From contig NC_069109.1 of the NCBI RefSeq assembly GCF_947172395.1, positions 1,768,897-1,832,896 on the forward strand: 64,000 bases of DNA. Reading direction: 5' to 3'. Positions 33,451-43,332 of the stretch are shown here, one piece after another (the stretch's first letter is position 1; each line of letters begins with the position of its first letter). Origin of the DNA: Bicyclus anynana. Its lineage: Eukaryota > Arthropoda > Insecta > Lepidoptera > Nymphalidae. The notes beneath the pieces are model-generated. The model saw only the letters and a program-made list of their open reading frames with translations. It was not told the origin of the DNA and made no database searches. Position numbers and translations under genes: made by a program.

Positions 33451-34172
33451 CTTCTGCATTACCTAATGACGAAACATGTTTACCATTTGGTTGTCAGTAG
33501 GTAAGACATAAGTCCGATATTTTCTGAACCGGCTGAGCAAGTGTCGAACGATGATGTAACGTACAATATCGCGACTGTTAGCGGGAGTCGATCAAAGTTG
33601 ATTATTTGCTTATTTACACGATTTATAGCAATTTACTATGAGAACTATTAATAATTTATAAGATTTGCAAGCAAAGCGCTATAATATAACTTCGTAAAAA
33701 AAACTTCGAAACAGCTTAGCAGTGTTTAAAGATGTTGGTGATCTTTGCATTGGTAGCTTTGACACATATTTAAATGGACCTGTGGCATTTTACGTCAAAT
33801 TTGGTCAAGGATTTATTTTGTTAAAGAATTAACAAAACTTTTTCGTATCCTCTCTAACTTAAAGAAAGCTACCTTAATGGAGCGAGATGGATATTTTTTA
33901 GTCATTGTGTAAAGAGGTTAGACTTATTTTACGAGACAAAATCAATTAAGTCAGTTGTGACCCTATATACATTTTACTCTATGGTCTATGGTTGTGACCT
34001 ATATGTTTTGACTTTTATAATTTGTTATTTGTTTTTGTCGACGCAAAATGGTTATCATTGTGGTTGCGGTGTAACATACGTAGTATCTAATATTCTGTGG
34101 GTGAAACGGTATTCGAAATATTACGGAACTATATGATTGTGAATCGCTTAATAAATTAAATAGGTATATACA
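33451..34172. promoter_or_regulatory. Upstream region of gene 2; no clear promoter motif
   Basis: AT-rich sequence in front of the gene 2 start. It is the nearest non-transposon DNA between the divergent genes 1 and 2, so any promoter may lie here, but I recognise no core element. Confidence 0.25.
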
Positions 34173-34687
34173 ATGGTGAAGTGTGCAGTTGTTGCCTGCA
34201 CCAACAAAAGCCAAATAAAAGTAGCGGGAATTTCATTTCACAAGTAAGTATTAAAATCTTTGATTTTTCTGTTGATGTTGAGTATACTATACTATATACT
34301 AATTCAAAGCTTTACAATACGTGGTTTTATGGGCAATCCTTTAAAGAATTGAATTATTTCACGAGTTTTTGTCTGACCGTATATGTAGTGTTGGGAAAGT
34401 ATTGTTTACAATATCGATGAATTGATTTATTTCGCTATATTATCGAAATCAGCGGAAACGTATAAATTAATAAATTATTTTAAGTTCTATAAGTAAAGTT
34501 ATATTTTATATTTTTCAGATTTCCAAAAAATCAAAATTTAAGACAAAAATGGCTAAACAGCATTAACAGGCCTAATTTCAAGCCATCACGATGCAGCTGC
34601 ATATGTAGTGATCATTTTAAGAAAGATGAAATTAATTTAACATTATGCTTTCCGCGCCTCAAAGACAATGCCTGCCCATCTATCCTG
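34173..34687 (+). CDS. Gene 2: minimal THAP domain gene (possibly truncated)
   Basis: Two exons, 34173-34243 and 34519-34687, joined in phase 2 (GT-AG), encode about 80 residues. These form a whole THAP domain: MVKCAVVACTNK, then ISFHKFPKNQNLRQKWLNSI with the core Trp, CSCICSDHF (C-x2-H), and a closing box DNACPSIL. The second donor is GTGAGA. I found no convincing third exon: a possible acceptor at 34794-34796 is followed at once by TGA, which would give a THAP-only protein. Exon 1 resembles those of genes 1, 3 and 4. It may be a functional small DNA-binding protein or the head of a gene whose remainder is lost. By family knowledge THAP domains bind DNA; no target is inferred. Confidence 0.65.
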
Positions 34688-34949
34688 GTGAGAATCATAT
34701 TTCATCGTATTCATTCTTGTTTTTGATAATATAGGAATTCCCTCATTTGAAAATATCTGTATACTAGCAAATTTTAATTATTATTATTATTGTAGTGACG
34801 TCATGAAACTGTTGAAATATAGACTGTCATGGCCAACAGGCGTTTTGGCTCGTATCGTCAAAAACATATAATAACGTCTCAAAAAAATATGAGAAAAATA
34901 TTTTTTGTCTAGTAAAACGATAATCAAATATTTAAGACCATTTATAAAA

Positions 34950-35125
34950 AAAGTGTCAACTAGCCTATTACTTTTTGTTATGTATAACGTATAACGTTGT
35001 ATCAAAAAATGCAAGTTTTGCAATTGACAAGAGAACGTATTCGTTTTTGAATTTCATATTCATAGCGGGTGCGACACCGTCATGTTCCTTACGCCCCATC
35101 TGTATATTATTGATTAATCTCTTAA
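34950..35125 (-). repeat. Dispersed repeat G, reversed fragment
   Basis: The complement of ATACAGATGGGGCGTAAGGA and ATGAAATTCAAAAACGAATA matches 63175-63255. Confidence 0.6.
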
Positions 35126-36283
35126 ATACAAAACATTTTAATGAGAAAATCAATTGTATGGAATTTTATATTATAATAATGTAAGATAGAATTTAAAATG
35201 TTTCATTTTAGTAAACATAATATTTTGTATAATTTTATATCGAGTGCTTAGTTATTATCTATAAAACAGCCCTAGCTCAATTTAGAGACCAAACATGGTT
35301 ACCGGAAGCGTCAACGATAATCACTTGTCACATATCTTCTATTATCTATGTATCTGAGATTGGGATACATAGATTATAGAAAGTCGGATGGTGTGTCTGT
35401 GTAACTTTTATTGTCTATGGCGTGGCGTGGCACTCTTGTTTTGTTCCGGAAATCTTCTTTCTTGAGAAAATGGCTGCTCTTCTGGGTACACGGTAGAATT
35501 TCATGGTATGTTTCTGAGTTATTTGAAGTTGTTGTTGAGTTGTTCGTCGGGAATTATAGTTTGTTAATTTTGTCTGCGTCACTAATTCAAAATTGTCAAA
35601 AGTTGAAAACAAAAATATTATGTTGGTTTTATCGGTTTAAATTATTTTATGCGTCTTTAGTGCGTTTAGAATGGACGTTATTAATTTTTGCTTGTGAAAT
35701 TTATACGTTTACGAAATGAGGACGTTCGATTTTCATAAGCCAGATTAAGGATAATGTTTGATGTTTAAGCTTATGTTTGGGTTAGATTATCCTTGTTATT
35801 AAATGGAAAAGTTAACTTTTTTAACTTTGTTGCATACCTGGCAAGTCGTGGCATTTAAATTTATTCATGTAATAGCACAATTTCATGTCTCAATTATCAA
35901 AATATTTAATAAATTATTCGGTAGTAAGCAATGGCGTATTTTACCGCGCATTCTATATCCAATAATAATACGACTTAACTATTCTATGAAACTAATTTAT
36001 TTGGTAATTAATGAAAATTACCATCTATTTTGTTTGAAATATGCTAGATAATCGAGCGTCCTAATAACTTGGCGACAATAAAAACAATGAGCAATTCTGA
36101 CATTTTGAAGTAAACTATTCAAACTTGGAAAATGTATGCTCATGAATCATGAATAAAGTTTTGAATTTAGATACTTGCTTGATAATTTGTTCTCAAGAAT
36201 TCAAGAGTATAAATACTACTTAGTGTATGGAGTAATTGGATGTTTTGAAGTGCCTTTAGTGATATTTTACTGTACAAAGAAAA
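35126..36283. other. Intergenic, genes 2 to 3
   Basis: AT-rich, no repeat recognised and no exon I can support. The 102-codon frame at 35411-35719 has no domain and no good splice context. A small hairpin-like TGTATCTGAGATTGGGATACA is near 35348. Confidence 0.35.
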
Positions 36284-36382
36284 ATGGTCAAAGTATGCGC
36301 AGTGAAAAGTTGTCCAAATGGACTTAAAATGAAGAACAGAAACAATAGTGCATCCCCATCCTTATCTTATTTTCGTCCAATG
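36284..36382 (+). CDS. Gene 3 exon 1
   Basis: 33 codons starting MVKVCAVKSCPNGLKMKN and ending YFRPM, with donor GTATGT. This is the first Cys pair of THAP and resembles gene 2 exon 1. Confidence 0.78.
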
Positions 36383-39300
36383 GTATGTACATGGTTTTGT
36401 TATTATAAAATATATCATTTTATGCTTACTAGCTTTATCCCAATGTTTCACTTATAAAACATTGCTTTGGGAATGTAGAGAAAGTTGTGATACATTCATT
36501 CAGATCACTGCATAATAATAATAATAATAGCCTTTATTAATCAATCACAAATATCTTAAAATTATTTACAAGTTTATTTGATTGACACTGGTGTTATGAA
36601 TGTTATTTAAACGGGTACATACCACGATAAAATGACGAGATTTTTATTGTCGATATTTCGACCCAGTTGCATGGATCGTGGTCACGATGGGACTGAAGTT
36701 GCGAGATGAGAAGTGAAGTCATCTGTTAGGGGCAGAATCAATCTACCCTCTTTCTTGTTCTTTTTCTTTTTTCCACAACCTCGCGTTTTTGGCTGTTTAG
36801 GCAAACCACACTCACGACATCGCTTTTGTTATTATGCGTATCGCGGCGCCCTCTTGGTTTACACAATTCTACCACCGGGTAAAAATCTCGTCGTTTTATC
36901 GTGTTATGTACCCGTTTGAATAACATTCATAATGGACAACCACGAAATAAGTTTAAAATGACACTGGTGTGTTGAGATTGTCATGCTTTACAGCATAGGC
37001 CTCCCCCAGAGCCCGCCACGCTGATTGGTTATTTGCCTGTCTATTCCAAGTGACACCTACTTTAGTTTAGTTTACTTCGAATCATAATAAGCAAAATTTT
37101 ATCCAGACGTGTGCAGACAGGTCAACATAGTATAGTAATATATACTCACTCCTTAGACGAGCGGCGTAGCCCGAAAAATGTCTTTATTTTTGATGTACCC
37201 CTAATTTTTGGACCACAATGTAAAATTGGTATCAAAATGATTGTGACAAACTAAACGCAATGTAATACATTTTTTTTAAATTTCAATACCAGAACTGCAA
37301 TACATTAAAATTATCAATAAAAATGCCTAAATTTCTATATTTCAAATTTGCCCACAAATCTGATTTTCGGCTAAAAAATGTATTTATATCCACACCCCTT
37401 TCAGTTTCTACATGACATCATACTGGTATACTAAATCGCTTAACGGTAGGGTTAACTAGCCACAGACGAAACCTCCCACCAGTCAGATCTAGACCAATTA
37501 AGAAAACCTCCAGAACCAGAATCTCCGTCCTGTAGATCCCCGCATATACCACTACACCACAGAGGCTGTCAAAATTATTATTGTCCAACGACCAAAAAAT
37601 ATTAAGGTCCAGCGACAGATATTCGTTTGGCAAGAGATAGGAAAGCTTAACTGCTAGGTTGGTCTAGTTTAAGCCTTTGTCTGACCCAAAAATTCTCAGC
37701 CGTCAGTTGGGCAGTTGGAGGTGTCAATCTGACCGACAAAGACGTACCGCCAAGCGATTTAGCGTTCCGGTACGATGTTGTGTAGAAACCGGAAGGGGTG
37801 TGGATTTTCATCCTCCTCCTAACAAGTTAGCCCGCTTCCATCTTAGATTGCATCATCACTTACCATCAGGTGAGATTCTAGTTGTTAAAAAAAAATTACA
37901 TCCTTTTGTATAATGAAATTCAGGATTGTCTGCTTTAATTGCTTTTTATTGATCACTACTAAAACCAGAGCACAAAAAAATAATAGTGATTCTTTTTACA
38001 GACACCAAAAAAATTGCAAAATTGGAGAAAATCTCTTGGTATTGTCGACTTAAAATCTACAGATTATATCTGTCACCTACATTTCAAAAAGGAGGATGTG
38101 ACAATGTTTGAAAAGAACAAAACAAATGGAGAGGTCCAGATTTTGAAAACAGGAAAAACCACACTCAATGATAAGGCTCTACCGTCTGTTAATCATCAGT
38201 TTACCCCCACACCAGAACATAAGCTAGCAAGAAAACCAGACTCCTCTTGCTTTCAAACACAAAACAGCATCAAGGAAGTGTTTGTAGACCAAGAGACAGA
38301 TGATCCATATATGGATAAAACTGAACACTTTTCAGATCCACTCTTAGACAATGTGTCAAACACGACAAAAACAAGTCAAAATATAGGTGAGAAGTTTTTT
38401 TTCTTTTTTTTATTCTTTACAAGTTAGCCCTTGACTACAATCTCACCTGATGGTCAGTGATGATGCAGTCTAAGATGGAAGCGGGCTAACTTGTTAGGAG
38501 GAGGATGAAAATCCATACCCCTTTCGGTTTCTCCACGGCATCGTACCGGAACGCTAAATTCTTGGCGGTACGTCTTTGCCGGTAGGGTGGTAACTAGCCA
38601 CGGCCGAAGCCTACCACCAGCCAGATCTGGACCAATTAAGAAAATCTCAATTTGCCCAGCCGGGGATCGAACCCAGGACCTCCGTCTTGTAAATCCACCG
38701 CGCATACCACTGCGCCACGAAGGCCGCCAATATCGTAGCAACTCAAGACTTGTCTGCTGCAGACAATGTCTTGAAAATTACAGAAACAAGTCAAAAAATA
38801 GGTCAGGTGACAAATATCTTAGCATTCCATGGATTCACCACACGGGTATGGGATTAAGGAATCCCTTTATTACATTTCCTTCTATGCTTATTGTCTTCCT
38901 GCCCAGCCAAATTTCATAGTTCAAGAATAGCTTTATATACCTACCCTACCCCTACCATACCCCTACCTTACCCTACCCCTACCCTATGTTGAAATTTTTC
39001 CTGAATTTTCTTTGCTATAAACCTCGCGGAGTCCGAGACCTTTTCAACGAATGCAAAACCGTGGAAATCGGTTTGTGCGTTCTGGAGTTATAGCGTCTGG
39101 AAGGAAAACCCGACTTGAGGGTATTAATCACTAGTAATTTCACACCTAATAATAATTATAATTAACTTGTTCTTAAATTAACCACCTCAACAATTCACCT
39201 TTAAAATATCATAGACAGAATAATGTTACATTATGTTATAATATATTTCAGAGAAATGGGTTAATAATAAAAAAATCCTAAAACTACCCCCAACTTGGAT

Positions 39301-41412
39301 GTATGTGAGGAAAGAAAACAGAGTTGAATATGAGAGGATTAATCTAAATACTGGCGCAGCCAGAAATCTTGTACGTTTTAACATGGATGCATCTATTACT
39401 GTATGTATTCATTAATTTATTTATTTGTTTCAAAAACTGTATGAACTTGAAGTAGGTATACTAAATCCCAACTCTGAATTGTTTATCAACAACAAATAAA
39501 CATGAAGATTGAAAACTTAAAAACTTGTGTCATTTAGCCCATTAATAGGGATGATGACAGTTTTTTAAATTGTATACAAATTAAGAGTATGTTAATAGTG
39601 AAGCAATTTTGTAAAAGTAACAGGGTATCTGCGATCATTACTTTCGGAGCTACAGGGATTTAAAGGGTCAGATTTGCGGCGCTGCCGCGGATCCCTGAAG
39701 AACGCCCCATACAAAATGGTACGAGCTTATGACGTCGTAGGTAATGTAGTGATGCTTAGATTTGTATGTGCGTTCAAACAAAATTACTGATCTCTTTGTT
39801 ATTTGTGCGTTTATGTTTATAGTTCATTTATTAAAAAATGTCACATTTAATGTAAGGAAGCTAAAACTGTATGAATTTTCATCTAATTATGATAAAAGAT
39901 TTTTAATAGATTTTGAAATATTAATTGATTATGAAACACGGCTAAAACTCACGTGATATTACGTCGGAGTATGCCCGACTAGTTTCGAACCCATACGGGG
40001 CCCCTAGTCATGAGCTGGTTCTTGCATCACGGCACGATCCAAACTGAAAAAAAGATTTTGAAATTTTATGATCTCGTTTATTTTGCAAATATCCAGTCAA
40101 TCTTTGCTTTTTATGTATAAATTAGTTAACTAACATTGACCTTATTTACCCGAATGTATCATAATAATCAATATATTCAAACCTAGTCATCATCCCCATT
40201 CAAAATTATGTATTGTTTTTAGGGGTTTTGCACTAAAAATCTTTTATCGTAATTAGATGAAAATTCATACAGTTTTAGCTTCCTTACATTAAATGTGACA
40301 TTTTTCAATAAATGAACTATAAACATAAACGCACAAATAACAAAGATATTAGTAATTTTGTTTGAACGCACATACAAATCTAAAGATCATTATGTACTTA
40401 CGACGTCATTAATTCGTACCATTATGTATGGGGCGTTTTTCAGGGATCCGCGGCAGCGCCGCAAATCTGACCCTTTAAATCCCTGTAGCTCCGAAAGTAA
40501 TGATCGCAGATACCCTGTTACTTTACAAAATTGCTTTACTATTAGCGTACTCTTAATTTATATGTAATTTAAAAAAACTGTCATCATCCCTATTAAACCA
40601 TCTCAAAAACAATCAGTAGAGAACAATGTTAATGTTTTTGACGTTATTTTGATATAACTATTTATTTTGCAGGTTACATTTTTACCTAACAATAAAGAAA
40701 TTATTTTAAAAAAGAAAATCGATTCATTCAAAAACATCTATGACTGTTTAAAACATATTGAAAGAATACGATTATGTGCTGGCACACGAATTCACAATAA
40801 GCGGTAAGACTTTTTATTTAACTAGCTGATGCTGCGCGGTTTCACCCGCGTGGTTCCCGTTCCCGTAGGAATACGGGGATATTATATAGCCTATAGTCTT
40901 CCTCGATAAATGGGCTATCTAACACTGAAAGAATTTTTCAAATCGGACCAGTGGTTCCTGAGATTAGCGCGTTCAAACAAACAAACTTTTCAGCTTTATA
41001 ATAGTATAGATTTAACTATCGGATAAGATCGTCGGAAAAGTCAATACGTGTTAGTTATCGGGGTATGGGGATAAAATATACCCTATAACACTCACGAATA
41101 ACGTGGCCTTCTAATGGATAATAAAAGAATTTTTAAAAAAAAAAAAAAAACCGCGGATTTTTTTGGATTTTGAAGGTGCTGGATTTTTTGGATTTGCTGG
41201 ATGCAGGCGGCTCAGTATCGTGATGTTTGGTCTACAAAAGTCCTATGTCCTGTGGACTCCATCGGCTGATATTATGATGATGATGACTATAAAAAAATTT
41301 CAGCTACTCCAGACGTTGTGAAGGTGTAATCCATAGTCTAGAAGTGTACACAGCATGCAAGCCGTGTCGAATGTTAAGGAATGTTTTACAGGAGCGTATA
41401 CCGACTGACTGA
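36284..41412 (+). CDS. Gene 3: THAP domain protein, 5 exons, 290 aa
   Basis: Exons 36284-36382, 38002-38386, 39252-39400, 40673-40803 and 41304-41412 (stop TGA) join with consistent phases (873 nt). The N-terminus is a THAP domain: MVKVCAVKSCPN, YFRPM joined to TPKKLQNWRKSLGI, YICHLHF (C-x2-H), and a late box NDKALPSVN after a longer spacer than in the neighbours. A Thr/Lys-rich region follows, then a basic helix-like part (NKKILKLPPTWMYVRKENR, IERIRLCAGTRIHNKR). A Cys-containing tail (SRRCEGVIHS, TACKPCRMLRNVLQE) ends it. It shares no ZAD or C2H2 finger with the flanking genes. A different last exon at 42468 is also possible in the same phase. Confidence 0.78.
36505..37080 (-). mobile_element. 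LINE 3' end (reversed), interrupted by a MITE
   Basis: AATAATAATAATAGCCTTTA at the start and GCATAGGCCTCCCCCAGAGC after the MITE look like one reversed LINE tail, repeated GACACTGGTGT on both sides of the insertion. Confidence 0.5.
36597..36931. mobile_element. Foldback MITE with roughly 50-bp inverted ends
   Basis: ATGAATGTTATTTAAACGGG ... CCCGTTTGAATAACATTCAT, continuing through an imperfect AAAATGACGAGATTTTTA / TAAAAATCTCGTCGTTTT. Total 335 bp, in intron 1 of gene 3. Confidence 0.85.
37380..37572 (-). mobile_element. SINE-B, diverged
   Basis: CACACCCCTTTCAGTTTCTA to the reversed head CATATACCACTACACCACAG; box B region partly lost. Confidence 0.75.
37722..37880 (+). mobile_element. SINE-B 3' half
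   Basis: GACAAAGACGTACCGCCAAG to ACTTACCATCAGGTGAGATT, in intron 1 of gene 3, just before exon 2. Confidence 0.8.
38002..38386 (+). CDS. Gene 3 exon 2
   Basis: Preceded by TTTTTACAG. It carries TPKKLQNWRKSLGI, CHLHFKKEDVTMF and a Ser/Thr-rich acidic tail, and ends in phase 1 before GTGAGAAG. Confidence 0.82.
38419..38731 (-). mobile_element. SINE-B, full length
   Basis: Complement runs from CTCCGT-like head GTGGCGCAGTGGTATGCGCG, box B GGTTCGATCCC, to GTCAAGGGCTAACTTGT. It begins 33 bp after the exon 2 donor of gene 3. Confidence 0.88.
38803..39140 (+). repeat. Retroposon remnants with CCCTA-rich run
   Basis: 38803-38930 matches 28085-28260. 38935-38990 is a CCCTACC-type run followed by a conserved GGAAATCGGTTTGTGCGTTC block. 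Confidence 0.55.
39252..39400 (+). CDS. Gene 3 exon 3
   Basis: It encodes EKWVNNKKILKLPPTWMYV and AARNLVRFNMDASIT, basic with no known motif recognised. The acceptor is TTTCAG, the donor is GTATGT, and the phases fit. Confidence 0.68.
39546..40598. mobile_element. MITE-p pair, head to head, with nested MITE
   Basis: A plus-oriented copy (39546-40196) contains a fragment of the 14542 palindromic MITE at 39925-40040. A reversed partial copy follows (40235-40598). Outer flanks TTAA at 39542-39545 and 40598-40601 form a clean target duplication around the whole composite. Confidence 0.8.
40673..40803 (+). CDS. Gene 3 exon 4
   Basis: It encodes VTFLPNNKEIILKKK then FKNIYDCLKHIERIRL. The acceptor is TTTTGCAG, the donor is GTAAGA and the exit phase is 2. 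Confidence 0.68.
40821..41006 (+). repeat. Element D, near complete
   Basis: CTAGCTGATGCTGCGCGGTT to CTTTTCAGCTTTATAATAGT. In intron 4 of gene 3. Confidence 0.8.
41195..41292 (+). mobile_element. RTE-like 3' tail with ATG repeats
   Basis: GATGCAGGCGGCTCAGTATC, CCTGTGGACTCCATCGGCTG, then ATGATGATGATGAC. Directly upstream of gene 3 exon 5; same family as 45755 and 58780. Confidence 0.7.
41304..41412 (+). CDS. Gene 3 exon 5 (stop)
   Basis: It completes the Arg codon in phase and encodes YSRRCEGVIHSLEVYTACK and PCRMLRNVLQERIPTD before TGA. The Cys-x2-Cys and conserved-looking helix suggest real coding sequence. Confidence 0.65.
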
Positions 41413-41479
41413 GAGTGCTGCAATACGGAACTTAAGTGTTACAAAGAAATATAAAAGCAAATATATGGTGGGTTTTTAT

Positions 41480-41672
41480 TTAACATTCGCTGCGGTACGA
41501 GGTCATTTGACCTACGAGGTCTTTTGACCTACGAGGTCACTTGACCTACGAGGTCTTTTGACCTCGTACGTCTAGAGTCTTCAAGAGTTACGAGGTTGAT
41601 GGGACCTCGTACCGCACCACATAAAGTTTTAGTATGAGGTCAATTGACCTCGTGCCGCAGCGAACGTGTTAA
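41480..41672. mobile_element. Palindromic element with repeated AGGTCA half-sites
   Basis: Ends TTAACATTCGCTGCGG and CCGCAGCGAACGTGTTAA are inverted. Inside are several TACGAGGTCAnnTGACCT units (41495, 41512, 41531, 41551, 41637). Shorter copies at 1183 and 43346. Confidence 0.85.
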
Positions 41673-41903
41673 TACACACACAAAATAATAGGGAGCCCGT
41701 AACCCTAGACTATCGTCATTTTATAAAAGCTGTAAGTTTGTCAGCTCATGCTTCTACCATAAGTAAGTACGATAGCCTAGGAAACTCCTAGGCTTTCGTG
41801 ATGGCTTTGGGTGGTAGCAGGTTTTAGTGACCCAGACCCTCAACCGTCTAAGTATAAAGTGCATTTTTTTCATGCTTTCCTCGGCATATTATGAGAAATT
41901 ATG

Positions 41904-42020
41904 TTCCCAGTCGCCAGACACTTGGTTTCATGGCAACCCTTCGCTAGAGACCCTTGAAGTTTAAAATTAAATAGTGTTTTTGAAGGGTTGCCGCGAAGCT
42001 AAGTGACTGGCGACTGAGAA
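41904..42020. mobile_element. Foldback element
   Basis: Arms 41904-41942 and 41982-42020 are imperfect inverted repeats (CAGTCGCCAGACACTTGG, GGCAACCCTTC). Confidence 0.8.
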
Positions 42021-42467
42021 ACTCACCATTCGATATGAAACTATTCATTCATTTCATTTTTAAAATTTTTTTTTAAAGAATATTGGCCATATTTCTTATA
42101 ATATGACCAATATTTCCTTTCCCCTACAACTAGTCGGTAAAGACTGTGCTAGGATTGGGTACGACAATAGACCAACGGGGCGGGGATCGAACCACCTCGG
42201 TCATGTGCTATTGAGGCTTTAACCATACAGTTTCGTGGACCCTCATTTTTCGATCTTATAGATGAAGCCAAAAGCCTTAATTTTGAGTACCCAAAGAGCA
42301 GACATTGTATAGACACGGTATATTTCAAATGTCATTAAATTTGACCGCTTAGTTTAAGGATTATAACTTGTCAAACTTTTAGTTCTAGCTAGTTTTTTAC
42401 AAAGGTACAAAACGACAAAACAATTTGTGAATATTTACAAATGAATACATTTATCTTCAATTTCAGA
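42021..42467. other. Downstream of gene 3, unassigned
   Basis: Contains a possible SINE-like box B remnant (CGGGGATCGAACCACC near 42182). Otherwise no feature. Confidence 0.3.
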
Positions 42468-42575
42468 TATTTTTTCTGGAGACGCGATCGGATTGATTCT
42501 AAAATGTTTTCTAATTATAATAATTTTAGTTATAAGCAATCGTAATATGTTTAGTATTAGATAGTATGAAATAAA
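42468..42575 (+). other. Possible alternative last exon and polyA signal of gene 3
   Basis: After the acceptor CTTCAATTTCAG, one base fits the exit phase of exon 4 and gives YFFWRRDRIDSKMFSNYN and a TAA. An AATAAA lies at 42570-42575. It could instead be 3' UTR or chance. Confidence 0.35.
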
Positions 42576-42790
42576 TTTATGTATTTTGTACGATTTGTCT
42601 TTTATTAACTGTTCTGAATATGATAGGGAACCTAACTAACTTATTCTGTTAACTATACAAATCAAGCCCTTCATGGTGGCAAGAAAACTGATGCTTTGCG
42701 CAAAATAAGCCAGCCCTTCTGGCTGAATTCCATTGGAAAACCAGACGGATGGGGTTACCACGCCAAAAGAAACGGTAACTCTCGACAAAA

Positions 42791-43190
42791 AGCCGTGATA
42801 GCCCAGATGGTATGACCTCTGCCTTCGATGGATGTCCGGGGCATGCACCTCCAACTTTTCAGTTGTGTATTTAACTTGATTATAATCAATTGTGATAGTG
42901 GATATGCCCTATGCCTTCGATTCCAGAGGGCGTAGATTCGAATCCGGTCCGGTGTAAGCACCTCCCAACTTTTCAGTTATGTGCAATTTAAGAAATTAAA
43001 TATCAAGTGTCTCAAACGTTGAAGGGAAAAACATCGAGAGGAAACCTGCATACTTGAAATTATCTTAATTCTCTACGTGTGTGAAGTCTGCCAATCGGCC
43101 AGCGTGGTGGACTATTGGCCTAACTCCTTTCATTCTTAGAGGCGACTCGTGCAGACTCAGTGATTCGAATATGGGTTGATAACGACTATG
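42791..43190 (+). mobile_element. Two SINE-A copies, first only a head
   Basis: 42791-42868 is a head with a deletion up to CAACTTTTCAGTTGTG. 42893-43190 is a second copy with body and end GAATATGGGTTGATAACG. They lie just upstream of the gene 4 start. Confidence 0.78.
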
Positions 43191-43228
43191 ATGAAATTAA
43201 TTTTAACATCGTGTTCCAGGAAAGCAAA

Positions 43229-43332
43229 ATGTCGAGGCAGAGTCAACGCAAATTCGAGATGAGGTGCTGCGTGCCGCTCTGCAAGAACGACGCGGACACT
43301 ATACCCAAGAATAGTGACATATCGTTTCATAT
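43229..43332 (+). CDS. Gene 4 exon 1 (start, THAP first half)
   Basis: MSRQSQRKFEMRCCVPLCKN ... DISFHM with donor GTAAGT. An AG at 43219 could be the acceptor of a 5' UTR intron. The internal ATG at 43259 aligns with the gene 1 start. Confidence 0.86.

Noticed and set aside
35411..35719. 102-codon plus-strand frame between genes 2 and 3
   Set aside because: Hydrophobic, no domain, no flanking splice sites that fit gene 2 or 3.
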